This document shows positions 56,152 to 64,000 of a DNA stretch of 64,000 nucleotides, piece after piece (the stretch's first letter is position 1; each line of letters opens with the position of its first letter). The notes beneath the pieces are model-generated. The model saw only the letters and a program-made list of their open reading frames with translations, searched no databases and was not told the DNA's origin. The position numbers were made by a program, and so were the translations under genes. The stretch comes from a virus. The DNA lies in IMG/VR virus record IMGVR_UViG_3300048014_000057, positions 1 to 64,000 of that record. The stretch is one strand, 5' to 3'.

Positions 56152-58806
56152 TTAAAAAATATCGTCTAAAGTATATTGTTCTTCTGTTGTCCATCCTATA
56201 ATTTTACATAAATCCTTAAGAGGTTTATAAAAAACAGCCTCAAATTGCTTATCATAATCTATGTATTTTTCTATTTCGAATTCTTCTGGTAAATCATCCT
56301 TAGCAGAAATTATAGTATCATGAAAAGGATTTTCTGGAATAAGATAACAATATTTAACTTTATCCGAGTCATATATAGGCTCAATCTTACCTTCCAATCC
56401 ATATTTTACCAAGAGGTTGTTAAATATTAAAGAACCCCTAACTTGGGCAGGAGTACCCTTTTTATATATTAATTTAGGATCGGAATATTCTTTTAGATCA
56501 TTTACAGAAGAAGGTTTACCTATTTCATTAAATTTTAATTTTTTAAATTCTTTACTAAAATTTTCCACAAGTTTATATAATTTTTCATTATCCTTATTCA
56601 TGATAATATTAAAACATTCTTCAAGTTTTTTTCTTGGTATTAGAGGAGTATTGGAACGAACTGTTTCCATACCAGTTACTTTTAATTTTGGTTCCTTATA
56701 AAATACACCTTCATTATAGAGAACATTAAGAATATATCTTTTTTTTCTTTTAAATAAGGCTTTAGGACATATTTTTTCAAGTTTTACGACTGTATTTAAT
56801 TCATATACATTAAGTCTATCACCAAGTTCTTTACAAGTATTATTAATAAAAGGTATAATATCTTTTTCCATTTCCTTTATTAAGAAATTAAGAATATCTT
56901 TTTCATTACTTAAACCTGATTTAATTACACATTCTTTCATATTTAACATTACAGAATCAGTATCACCATAACAAGCATAATCAATGTTTTTAGTATCATA
57001 TTTTTTATTAAGATAATAATTAATTTTTTCTACAATAAACATAGTCGTCATTTGACCAGATGAAGTAATACTTTCCCCAAGATAAGAAGCAAACCACCTA
57101 TTAAAAGGATTTAATAAAGCCCCATAACCTCCATTAGCACAAACTTTCAATGCATTTTGCATATTATTATACTTATTATATAAATTTCTTTTTTCTTTAT
57201 TTTCAGGGTCTTTTTCATATTCTTTTTCAGCTTCAATCATTTTTTTCTTATATATTTTTCTATCATCAAAAAATTTCTTAGTCAAATATGGGAAAAATCC
57301 TCTTTTGTCTTTTCTATAAAGACAACCATTAGGTGTCATAGTAAAATTTTTCTTTTTTAATTGTTCTGTATATTTTGAAATATCTCCAAACATAATATCC
57401 TGAAAAGAAGGTACATTAGAAAATTTTTTCACAAATGTATCAGGAGAAATATTATATTGCATTGCAAGAGAAGGATATAGAGAAGTAAAATCGACAGTAA
57501 CAATCCATTCATAAATACCCGGAACAGGTTCTTTTACATAACCACCAACAACAGTTTTTTCAATATCAGAAACTTTAAGAGGAGGAATAACAATATTTTG
57601 ATCTATAAGATAATTATGGATCATTACATCCCAAGGTTTTACTGTTGTAAGAGCATCCTGAATATTAACTCTTTGAACATAGGCAATAGAAACCATTTGT
57701 TCAATATAATGTAATTTCTCTTCTAATTGTCCAAGTAAAAGAGAATCAAGTATATTATAGTCCGTATATTTCTCAAAATTATTTCTATATAGTTGATCTA
57801 AAGATTTATATTCGGAATAATCTAATTTTTTTCTACCCAATTCAATTTCGGCAATAGTGTTTAATTTGTAATTTTCCTTTTCCCCCATGGAAAATTTCTT
57901 ATAAACTACCATATAATCAAGATGAACTATACCACCAATATCATATGTCTTAAAATTTTTACCATTTTTCCATGTAACTTCTTTTTCGGTAATAAACCCA
58001 AATGGAGAAAGTTTAAGCGCCCATTCTTCTCCCAATAATAAATTTATTCTATTAATAATATAAGGAAGATCATAAAATTCTGAATTATAACCAGTAAGAA
58101 TATCAGGAGACCATTCCTCTGAATTCAAAATTTTAATAAATTTTCTTAGTAATTCCTTTTCATCCTTACATTTAAAATAAATTCTATCCTGATTTACATT
58201 TTTATAATCAAAATATCCTAAAGTAATACTCTTACCTTTTTGAGTAAGAGTAATTTCCGTTATTTCTTTGTTGGCTTTTTGTGGATCACCATATGATTCT
58301 TCTGGATTTCTAAAATAATCAGAATTTTTTACATTTATCCATTCATCTTTTTCTTCATCATATACTTCATAATCTTTATATTTTCTCATTTCATTAATAG
58401 TTACATAAAACTCTTGTTCTTTTTTAATTTTTACTATTTTATGTTCTGAGAATCTAGTCCTTGAAGTCTCAATATCAAATTCAACAACTTTTATTAAAGA
58501 ATAATCAAAATCAAAACCTTCCTTAAAATTATCATAAAGATATACATATTCATAATTTTGCATACCATAAATTTTATGACCAACTATATTTTCATGTTTT
58601 TTTACATAATTATAAGCATTATTAATAGAAGAAAAATCAATTCTTCTTACATTTTCTCCATGAATAGTTTTATATTCAGAATCTTCATTACAAGAAACAA
58701 AAAGATATGGTTCATATTTAATTTCCTTTTCATAGCGTTCTCCATCCTTATAACCTCTTAGGTATAAGATATCTCCACGCTTTTTAATGTAGGTATAAAA
58801 ATTCAT
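56152..58806 (-). CDS. 43: DNA polymerase gp43, family B
   Basis: 884 residues (T4 gp43 898). Exonuclease motifs: KVVEFDIETSR (Exo I), DILTGYNSEFYDLPYIINRI (Exo II) and TDYNILDSLLLGQLEEK (Exo III). Polymerase motifs: VTVDFTSLYPSLAMQYNIS (A), NALKVCANGGYGALLNPFNR (B) and YACYGDTDSVMLN (C). The C-terminal KPLKDLCKIIGWTTEEQYTL ends in DDIF, a clamp-binding-like tail. No intein in this polymerase. Directly follows the deformylase gene. Confidence 0.97.
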   Translation of the reverse strand: MNFYTYIKKRGDILYLRGYKDGERYEKEIKYEPYLFVSCNEDSEYKTIHGENVRRIDFSSINNAYNYVKKHENIVGHKIYGMQNYEYVYLYDNFKEGFDFDYSLIKVVEFDIETSRTRFSEHKIVKIKKEQEFYVTINEMRKYKDYEVYDEEKDEWINVKNSDYFRNPEESYGDPQKANKEITEITLTQKGKSITLGYFDYKNVNQDRIYFKCKDEKELLRKFIKILNSEEWSPDILTGYNSEFYDLPYIINRINLLLGEEWALKLSPFGFITEKEVTWKNGKNFKTYDIGGIVHLDYMVVYKKFSMGEKENYKLNTIAEIELGRKKLDYSEYKSLDQLYRNNFEKYTDYNILDSLLLGQLEEKLHYIEQMVSIAYVQRVNIQDALTTVKPWDVMIHNYLIDQNIVIPPLKVSDIEKTVVGGYVKEPVPGIYEWIVTVDFTSLYPSLAMQYNISPDTFVKKFSNVPSFQDIMFGDISKYTEQLKKKNFTMTPNGCLYRKDKRGFFPYLTKKFFDDRKIYKKKMIEAEKEYEKDPENKEKRNLYNKYNNMQNALKVCANGGYGALLNPFNRWFASYLGESITSSGQMTTMFIVEKINYYLNKKYDTKNIDYACYGDTDSVMLNMKECVIKSGLSNEKDILNFLIKEMEKDIIPFINNTCKELGDRLNVYELNTVVKLEKICPKALFKRKKRYILNVLYNEGVFYKEPKLKVTGMETVRSNTPLIPRKKLEECFNIIMNKDNEKLYKLVENFSKEFKKLKFNEIGKPSSVNDLKEYSDPKLIYKKGTPAQVRGSLIFNNLLVKYGLEGKIEPIYDSDKVKYCYLIPENPFHDTIISAKDDLPEEFEIEKYIDYDKQFEAVFYKPLKDLCKIIGWTTEEQYTLDDIF

Positions 58807-59331
58807 CTACAAACCTTTATATGGTAAATCTCTATAATCGTAACCCTTTTTATAGGCTTTTTTTATAGCCATATCAAATTTTAAACGTGATACAGAGGAC
58901 CAAAAAGGAATTCCATTTAAATGGTCCATTTCATGAAAAAATGTTCTGGCAGTAAGATTAGCAAATGTTTTGGTATAAATTTCTCCATCAGGGGCAGTAA
59001 ACCTTACTCTTACATGCCTTGGTCGTTTAATAGAAAAAATTAAATTGGAAAAAGAAAGACAACTTTCTTCTAATTCTATTATTTCTTCGGAAGGTTGTAC
59101 AATTTTTGGATTAATACAACAAAATGATTCCGGATCACCTTGCATACAAAAAACAGAATAATTTCCTTCTAAATCTAATTGATTGTAGGCTAATCCAATT
59201 CCCTTTTCTTTATACATAAAAGAAACCATGGATTCTGCTAAATCAACAATATCCATTGGAGGATTAGAAAAATCCCATTTCTCTGATTTTTGAAATAATT
59301 TTGTTTTATTTTTTGAATACTCTATTTTCAT
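58807..59331 (-). CDS. def: Peptide deformylase
   Basis: 174 residues. Removes formyl groups from nascent proteins. Metal and catalytic motifs: I GIGLAYNQ (44-51; family GxGxAAxQ), II EESCLS (Cys91) and III HEMDHLNG (His133, Glu134, His137). Motif II has Ser in place of the usual Gly before Cys (EGCLS). Phage deformylases are typical of marine T4-like phages. It lies directly upstream of gene 43 and downstream of a hairpin terminator. Confidence 0.93.
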   Translation of the reverse strand: MKIEYSKNKTKLFQKSEKWDFSNPPMDIVDLAESMVSFMYKEKGIGLAYNQLDLEGNYSVFCMQGDPESFCCINPKIVQPSEEIIELEESCLSFSNLIFSIKRPRHVRVRFTAPDGEIYTKTFANLTARTFFHEMDHLNGIPFWSSVSRLKFDMAIKKAYKKGYDYRDLPYKGL

Positions 59332-59345
59332 TTAATTCTCCTGTA

Positions 59346-59388
59346 ATAAAAAAGGTAAGGAAAAGATTTCTCTCTATCCTTACCTTTT
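59346..59388 (-). terminator. Intrinsic terminator
   Basis: 12-bp stem AAAAGGTAAGGA (59350-59361) / TCCTTACCTTTT (59377-59388); on the minus strand followed by TTTTTTATTA. It separates the small-gene operon (60427-59463) from the deformylase-polymerase operon. Confidence 0.85.
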
Positions 59389-59462
59389 AGGAGCTATTAA
59401 CTAGCCTCCACCACTCTTTTTTTCTAACTCATAATATTTAAAGAAAAGAGAAACTTTAAATA

Positions 59463-59624
59463 TTAATTCCAATCATCATCACCATATTTACGAATATAGT
59501 CTTTATTTTTCTTTTTTTCTTTACGTTTACCTTTGACATCATCTTTTTTTAAATCTTCAATTTCTTCATAAGGATTTTTTGTTTTTTGTTTCTTTTCATA
59601 ATCTTCACGAGTCTTAAATGTCAT
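59463..59624 (-). CDS. Hypothetical small charged protein
   Basis: 53 residues, Lys/Glu/Asp-rich (KKDDVKGKRKEKKKNKDYIR), ending YGDDDWN. The alternating charge suggests a nucleic-acid or protein-contact peptide. Last gene before the terminator. Function unknown. Confidence 0.55.
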   Translation of the reverse strand: MTFKTREDYEKKQKTKNPYEEIEDLKKDDVKGKRKEKKKNKDYIRKYGDDDWN

Positions 59625-59633
59625 AACTTAACC

Positions 59634-59810
59634 TTAATTTTTTCCATATTGGGAATAAACCCCTCTTCTAAGAGAAATATCATAAGCCGTAGACTTAGGA
59701 ATTCCATATTGTCTTTGAATGTCACCAAAAGACAATGGATTTTTCTTTCTTGTCAATACTCTTACTACCAAATCATCACGCTTCTTTTTTGGATCAACTT
59801 TCTTACTCAT
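59634..59810 (-). CDS. Small HTH-like DNA-binding protein
   Basis: 58 residues: MSKKVDPKKKRDDLVVRVLT then SFGDIQRQYGIPKSTAYDIS and LRRGVYSQYGKN. The IQRQYGIPKSTAYDISLRRG stretch has helix-turn-helix form, after a basic N-terminus. A possible transcription regulator of this early-type operon; no named family. Confidence 0.65.
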   Translation of the reverse strand: MSKKVDPKKKRDDLVVRVLTRKKNPLSFGDIQRQYGIPKSTAYDISLRRGVYSQYGKN

Positions 59811-59813
59811 TTT

Positions 59814-60041
59814 TTAATTATATTCCTTTCTATTATAGAATGTATCTACTAAATTTTTAATATCTTTATCTGCATAATTATATTTTACTATACTAACACA
59901 ACTTTCAAGAAAATCAAGATAATCTTCCTTGGATAAATTATTTTCTAACATTTTTAAAAATGCTGTATATTCATCATTTATTATTTTTTCATTAACTTTT
60001 TTTATATCTTTTATATTAATTATTTGTGCTGACATTATCAT
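59814..60041 (-). CDS. Hypothetical protein
   Basis: 75 residues, helical (INDEYTAFLKMLENNLSKED; LDFLESCVSIVKYNYADKDI). Overlaps the upstream gene by 26 bp. Shares an overall helical, acidic style with it. Function unknown. Confidence 0.6.
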   Translation of the reverse strand: MIMSAQIINIKDIKKVNEKIINDEYTAFLKMLENNLSKEDYLDFLESCVSIVKYNYADKDIKNLVDTFYNRKEYN

Positions 60042-60267
60042 TTTTCTTAAAAGTATCTATAGAAGAATTTATCGCATTTTTAAATTCTTCAAATGTTCTA
60101 GAATTTACCATAAAAAAATAAAATATAAAACCCATAAAAATATCTGTACTTTTTTCCAGAATACGAAAAAATTCAACATCACTATTGGCATCTGAAAAAT
60201 CAGAAATAGCTTCGCCAATATCATCAGAAAATTTTAAAGATGATTCTAAATTTATTTTATTTTCCAT
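60016..60267 (-). CDS. Hypothetical protein with hydrophobic segment
   Basis: 83 residues; a central hydrophobic stretch (STDIFMGFIFYFFMVNSRTF) could be membrane-associated. Start overlaps the 60257-60427 gene. Function unknown. Confidence 0.6.
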   Translation of the reverse strand: MENKINLESSLKFSDDIGEAISDFSDANSDVEFFRILEKSTDIFMGFIFYFFMVNSRTFEEFKNAINSSIDTFKKNDNVSTNN

Positions 60268-60427
60268 TTGTTTGATTTCCTACAGTTTCAATTATTGGTT
60301 TAGTTACGGATAAACTTTTAATCGAATTAAAAAAATTACATGCAGCAGATACATTTTCAAATATTCTAATTTTTTCCACTAAATATTGTCCATCCTTAAT
60401 AGTATATATTACTTTATTTTTTTGCAT
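60257..60427 (-). CDS. Hypothetical small protein
   Basis: 56 residues (MQKNKVIYTIKDGQYLVEKI; NVSAACNFFNSIKSLSVTKP). First gene after a strong promoter; stop overlaps the next start by 11 bp. Function unknown. Confidence 0.6.
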   Translation of the reverse strand: MQKNKVIYTIKDGQYLVEKIRIFENVSAACNFFNSIKSLSVTKPIIETVGNQTNGK

Positions 60428-60456
60428 TTTAATACCCTTTCTATATTAAAAAAGGT

Positions 60457-60485
60457 ATATTATCATATTTTTATTAGAATGTCAA
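60457..60485 (-). promoter_or_regulatory. Strong early-type promoter
   Basis: TTGACA (60485-60480), 17-bp spacer, TAATAT (60462-60457) on the minus strand, 30 bp before ATG 60427. The best minus-strand sigma70-like match seen in the window. Confidence 0.85.
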
Positions 60486-60493
60486 ATGAAATT

Positions 60494-60655
60494 CTAGAAT
60501 TTTCCTAAAATATAGAAACAAGAAAAAATTGCAATGAGTATAATATGAGAAAAAAACTTTTTTAAATTATTTCCTTCTAAGAAGGCAACAACAAAATGAT
60601 GACTAATTATAATACCAATAATACATAAAAAAATAAAAATAATAGTTTCTAGCAT
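60494..60655 (-). CDS. Small membrane protein
   Basis: 53 residues with two hydrophobic helices (ETIIFIFLCIIGIIISHHF and FSHIILIAIFSCFYILG). The ~120 bp between it and clpP hold no gene. Function unknown; too generic to call a holin. Confidence 0.55.
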   Translation of the reverse strand: MLETIIFIFLCIIGIIISHHFVVAFLEGNNLKKFFSHIILIAIFSCFYILGKF

Positions 60656-60776
60656 TTTTTATATCCTTTTTTTTATTATTTTTTTCTCTTTTAATAAATA
60701 ATGGAACAAAAAATAAAATGGTATTACCAGATAATATAGAAAAAATATATTAACAATGGATACAAATTTGGAAAAG

Positions 60777-61340
60777 TTAAATTTTAGAAATAATTTTGTC
60801 ACATAATTTTAATTTTATACATTCATGTGGGGAAAGCCATTTATCTTCTGGTGGTAATAATTTTTCTTCAATTTCTTTTTTAGATAAACCAGTTGCATTT
60901 TCATATATATTATAAATTCTTTTGGTAATTAATTTATGTTCTTTAGATGCTGCTTTTATCTCATAATCTTTACCCTCTGAACCACTAGACCATTGATGCG
61001 AAAGAATAGAAGCATTTTTAAATATATATCTATTACCTTTATTACCCGAAAGAAATAATATCAAACCACAAGAAGCTACCAAACCTGCACCATAGGTATA
61101 AATTGGAATAGGATAGGCATTCATTATATCTATCATGGCAAAACAATCAGAAATTATTCCACCAGGAGAATTTATTATAACTTTTAAATGATTTGGTTTT
61201 GGTTTTCCATTATCATAACAATTTTTTTCTATTATAAATCTTATAAAATATTCCGCCATATTTGAATCTACAATACCATTAAGAAAGCAAATTGAAGAAT
61301 CTTCAATAATATATTGATTTATATCCGCTAAAGTTACCAA
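60777..61340 (-). CDS. clpP: ClpP-like serine protease
   Basis: 187 residues. TTG start at 61340 with AAAGGA six bases upstream. The ClpP triad is complete: Ser90 in GAGLVASCGLILFLSG, His115 in SILSHQWSS and Asp166 in PPEDKWLS; VIINSPGG is the oxyanion element. ClpP forms a barrel that degrades substrates delivered by ClpX or ClpA, including ssrA-tagged proteins. Marine T4-like phages often carry a clpP of unclear role, thought to process virion proteins. Here it is in the same genome as a tmRNA. No phage ClpX is seen. Confidence 0.9.
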   Translation of the reverse strand: MVTLADINQYIIEDSSICFLNGIVDSNMAEYFIRFIIEKNCYDNGKPKPNHLKVIINSPGGIISDCFAMIDIMNAYPIPIYTYGAGLVASCGLILFLSGNKGNRYIFKNASILSHQWSSGSEGKDYEIKAASKEHKLITKRIYNIYENATGLSKKEIEEKLLPPEDKWLSPHECIKLKLCDKIISKI

Positions 61341-61351
61341 ACATTATCCTT

Positions 61352-61948
61352 TCATTGTTGTAATGGTCCTATTCTTATTTTTTCTGCCCCTATATAATGT
61401 TGGGTTATTGTTTCATCTCCTACTTTTATAACAATAGGTTCTATAGAAGTTTCAATAGGAGTAGGAGTAGGAATAGGAGTTGAATTTACCGATTCTGTAA
61501 CATTATTTACAGATGGTGTTATAGTAACGGGAACTATAGGAACTGTAGTAATTTCGACATTTGAAATAGATACATTATTCGTATTTAAATTAGAAACCAC
61601 CACATTAGAAGTCACGGTAGAAGTTACATTTGTAGTATTTGAAATACTATTTAAAAATTCTTCAAAATCAGAAAAAGTATTGGTAAATCCAGAAGATATT
61701 GTAGAAACAGTAGAAACTACATTTGCAGAATTAATAACCTGATTAGTTACATTTGCAATTGTAGATTCATGTTCTTTAATTTTTAAAAGAAGAGAATTTA
61801 TAAATGTTTTTGACCTAGAAACTAGGGCAGTAGCTCTATTTAATTCTTGTTCTAACACAGAAGGGTCAAACATTTTTTCTCCTTTTATTTTTTCTATTAT
61901 AAAATCTAATTTAGAATTTATGGATTCTATTTCTTTTATTATATTCAA
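61352..61948 (-). CDS. Hypothetical late protein, Thr/Ser/Val-rich
   Basis: 198 residues from TTG 61948, or 173 from ATG 61873 (MFDPSVLEQELNRATALVSR), which has the stronger ribosome site (AAAGGAGAAAAA). A helical N-terminal part is followed by a low-complexity region (TNVTSTVTSNVVVSNLNTNN) and Pro/Thr linker (STPIPTPTPIETSIEPIV). A late-type promoter precedes it, unlike its early-type neighbours, so a virion protein is likely. The start of clpP lies 12 bp downstream. Confidence 0.7.
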   Translation of the reverse strand: MNIIKEIESINSKLDFIIEKIKGEKMFDPSVLEQELNRATALVSRSKTFINSLLLKIKEHESTIANVTNQVINSANVVSTVSTISSGFTNTFSDFEEFLNSISNTTNVTSTVTSNVVVSNLNTNNVSISNVEITTVPIVPVTITPSVNNVTESVNSTPIPTPTPIETSIEPIVIKVGDETITQHYIGAEKIRIGPLQQ

Positions 61949-61962
61949 AATCCATATACCTT

Positions 61963-61977
61963 CTATTATTTATTATT
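61963..61977 (-). promoter_or_regulatory. Late-type promoter
   Basis: AATAATAAATAATAG on the minus strand before the gene at 61948, matching the late element of the structural cluster. Confidence 0.6.
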
Positions 61978-62277
61978 TTACAATTCTGTTTCTACTGTTT
62001 CTTGATTAACATTTCTAATTTTAAATTCAAGAATTGTACTATCAATTCTAAATGACAAAATAAAAAAATTTAAATCAATATAATATTGATTATTATTAGT
62101 TTGGTCACAAAAAATAAAAATAGTACCATTATAGTCTAATTTACTAACAAATTTTTTAAAATGGTCTCTTACTTTTTTTCTTGTTTCTTCGTTATTATTT
62201 TCAAGAAAAACATCATCTGGAAAATACGATTTTACCTCACTTTTGATAAGATTAATTACATTATTTTTATTTAACAA
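61978..62277 (-). CDS. Hypothetical protein
   Basis: 99 residues, alpha/beta (VSKLDYNGTIFIFCDQTNNN, YYIDLNFFILSFRIDSTILE). Overlaps the end of gene 46 by 11 bp and so is co-transcribed with it. Function unknown. Confidence 0.7.
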   Translation of the reverse strand: MLNKNNVINLIKSEVKSYFPDDVFLENNNEETRKKVRDHFKKFVSKLDYNGTIFIFCDQTNNNQYYIDLNFFILSFRIDSTILEFKIRNVNQETVETEL

Positions 62278-64000
62278 TTTTACTAAATCCTTTCTCTTTT
62301 TTAAATTCGATTATATTTTCTATTCTATCCTTATTTTTTTCATTATGAGAAATAATAAACACATTTTCATCCTTTGTCAATCTTTTTAAAATATTAAGGT
62401 AAGAATCTATTCCATCTGCATCCATACTACCATCAAGAGTTTCATCAAAAATAAGTAAATTTGTATCGAGTGAATTTCTTCTTTTTGCCACTTCTCTGAA
62501 AGTAAAGAGAAGTGCCAAATTAATTCTCATTTTTTCTCCTTGACTAAAAGACTGAAAAATATGTTCATCACGATATCTAGATTTTATAACTTCATTAAAA
62601 TTTTCATCTACTGTAAATTGACAAATAAAATCCATTTCAAGAAGAAATTTATTTATTAATTCATTAATCACTTCAATATATTGTTTAATAATAGAAGCCT
62701 TGACTCCATCATCTCGAAGAAGTTTAAGTAATATATTCATATTTTCTTTTTGAATTACTAAATTATCATAATTTTTAATATAATTTTCAAGAGAATTTTG
62801 TAATTGTAAAATTTCTTCTGTTTTATCTTCCACATTTTCATTTTTAAAAGAATTAATTTTTATTTTTAATTCATTAGCAAGAGAAGTAATATTTTTTAAT
62901 TCATATAAAATTAAATCAATTTTAGAATTAACTTCTTTCATGGATTTAATAGAATCATTAAATTTATCAATTTCTAATTCTAATTTATCATATGTTCTTT
63001 GGTATATTTTTACCTGATCTAAATTATGAGTATGTTGTATCCTTTTTTCTTGTATAATAATATCCTTAAAAGTTTCATCAATATTTTGATTACATACATT
63101 ACAAACACACGTATTTTCATAATAATACATTTCTTTTTCTAGTTTTTTATTTTCAAGTTTTAAATTATTAATATCACTTCCAAGTTTATAATAAAGTGAT
63201 TCTTTAGTTTTTAATTCATCTTCTATTTTAGAAGTATCAAATTTTTCTGGTATATTCTTCTTTTTTAACAAATATGATTTTCTGTATTCCTCTAATTTTT
63301 CTTCCATTTCTAAAATTTGTTTTTGATTATCTTCTTTTCTTTTTTTATTATATTCTTCCAATAATTTGATTCTATTTTTTAAAGTATTTTGTTCGGTTCT
63401 TAATTCATAGATATTTTTTTCATTATCTTGAATTCTTTTTTTAAGTATTAAATTCATAGAAGAAAATATTTCAAGATCAAGTAAATTTTCTACTATTTTT
63501 CTTCTATCTGGTAAAGGAAGTTCTAAAAAAGGAACATACGAAGCCGAACCCAAAACACAAACTTGACAAAATGCCTTATGATTAATATGAAGAATATTTT
63601 CTTCTAAATATTTTTGATAATCATCTTGGTTTGTATTATTCAATAATACATTATTTTTATATATTTCAAATTTATTAGGTTTTATACCTCTAATAATCTT
63701 ATAAAAATCTTGTCCTATGGTAAATTCTATTTCCACCAGACAATTTTTCTTTGTCATTGAATTAACCAAAAGAGATAAAGTTACTTTTCTAAATGGTTTT
63801 TTAAACAAACAAAAACAAAGAGCATCAAGACAAGTCGAATTATGAGTTACAACATAATTATCAGTTACATATAACTGAGAAGGATGATCAATAGAAATAC
63901 ATTTAACAATTTCTTTTTCAATTTTTTCAATTTTTTCAATTCTTAAACGTAAAGAATCTTTATATTGATAATTTTTACATCTTTCTTTTTTTCTAGATAA
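62267..64000 (-). CDS. 46: Recombination endonuclease subunit gp46 (SbcC/Rad50-like), 5' part outside the window, with intein
   Basis: Pairs with gp47 to resect DNA ends. Visible extein: STCLDALCFCLFKKPFRKV (rest of Walker A and helix 1), the VLGSASYVPFLELPLPDRRK signature region, long coiled coils with a zinc hook CNVCNQN, the ABC signature FQSFSQGEKMRINLALLF, Walker B LLIFDETLDG and the H-loop FIISHNEK. The frame does not start at 63808; it continues upstream through an intein C-terminus to the window edge, so the gene is partial. T4 gp46 places GK directly before ST, meaning the intein splits the P-loop. Confidence 0.93.
   Translation of the reverse strand, partial: LSRKKERCKNYQYKDSLRLRIEKIEKIEKEIVKCISIDHPSQLYVTDNYVVTHNSTCLDALCFCLFKKPFRKVTLSLLVNSMTKKNCLVEIEFTIGQDFYKIIRGIKPNKFEIYKNNVLLNNTNQDDYQKYLEENILHINHKAFCQVCVLGSASYVPFLELPLPDRRKIVENLLDLEIFSSMNLILKKRIQDNEKNIYELRTEQNTLKNRIKLLEEYNKKRKEDNQKQILEMEEKLEEYRKSYLLKKKNIPEKFDTSKIEDELKTKESLYYKLGSDINNLKLENKKLEKEMYYYENTCVCNVCNQNIDETFKDIIIQEKRIQHTHNLDQVKIYQRTYDKLELEIDKFNDSIKSMKEVNSKIDLILYELKNITSLANELKIKINSFKNENVEDKTEEILQLQNSLENYIKNYDNLVIQKENMNILLKLLRDDGVKASIIKQYIEVINELINKFLLEMDFICQFTVDENFNEVIKSRYRDEHIFQSFSQGEKMRINLALLFTFREVAKRRNSLDTNLLIFDETLDGSMDADGIDSYLNILKRLTKDENVFIISHNEKNKDRIENIIEFKKEKGFSKIVK
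63839..64000 (-). other. C-terminal part of an intein in gp46
   Basis: In frame upstream of Ser-Thr of the P-loop, the protein reads VKCISIDHPSQLYVTDNYVV then THN: intein block F (CISIDHPSQLYVTDN) and block G (VVTHN) with penultimate His, last Asn and extein Ser. A basic linker (LRLRIEKIEKIEKE) lies before it. The intein N-terminus and any endonuclease lie beyond the window. Confidence 0.92.

Noticed and set aside
60494-60655. Holin candidate
   Set aside because: Two hydrophobic helices alone are not diagnostic, there is no endolysin nearby, and it lies in an early-type region.

Overview
The window is an AT-rich (roughly 70% A+T by eye) segment of a T4-like contractile-tailed phage genome. 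It carries the T4 core set in T4-like order: baseplate 53 and 48, head completion 4, baseplate hub 5, terminase 16-17, sheath 18, tube 19, portal 20, protease 21, scaffold 22, capsid 23. It also carries T4-type replication and recombination genes: 43, uvsX, rnh, 46. The host was probably an alphaproteobacterium. The phage encodes a circularly permuted two-piece tmRNA, a GapR (DUF2312) homologue and a DUF1127 protein, all typical of that class. PhoH, peptide deformylase, ClpP and a SpeD-like protein resemble the gene sets of marine T4-like phages.

Layout. 0-6.4 kb: baseplate genes 53/48 (-), gene 4 (+), then a minus-strand accessory block with a secreted HtrA/DegP-type protease, a secreted partner, an amber-interrupted gene and two tRNA genes. 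6.4-13.1 kb: gene 5, terminase 16/17 (17 carries an intein) and three ADP-ribosyltransferase-fold genes. 13.1-13.65 kb: no protein gene, but a densely self-complementary region that looks like a large structured RNA. 13.65-21.1 kb: 18 and 19, interleaved with homing endonucleases and small minus-strand genes. 21.2-34 kb: portal (two inteins), small virion proteins, 21, 22 and 23. 34-43.2 kb: two more homing endonucleases, small unknown genes, a pentapeptide-repeat protein, an SGNH-hydrolase fibre protein and a frameshifted Tad2-like gene. 43.2-43.9 kb: RNA cluster with a tRNA remnant, tRNA-Gly, a GIY-YIG remnant and the tmRNA. 43.9-64 kb: minus-strand metabolism and replication genes ending in gene 46, whose P-loop is split by an intein running off the window.

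Expression. Late genes are preceded by a recurring AATAATAAATA-type element, the apparent local form of the T4 late promoter TATAAATA. Minus-strand early-type genes and the tmRNA have TTGACA-N17-TATAAT-like promoters. Two homing endonuclease genes in the late cluster have their ribosome-binding sites inside hairpins. Mobile elements are unusually dense: four inteins in three essential genes, four intact GIY-YIG or seg-like genes or relatives plus one remnant, and three large Vsr-like homing endonuclease paralogues.

Most notable: the phage-encoded two-piece tmRNA (tag ANDNEVAFVEGFALCA) in the same window as a phage ClpP and peptide deformylase; the ~545-nt structured region at 13.1 kb; the tRNA-like RNA at 51.6-51.8 kb; the HtrA operon; and conserved proteins that appear to start at ATC or ATT/ATA codons. 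No lysis genes were recognised.
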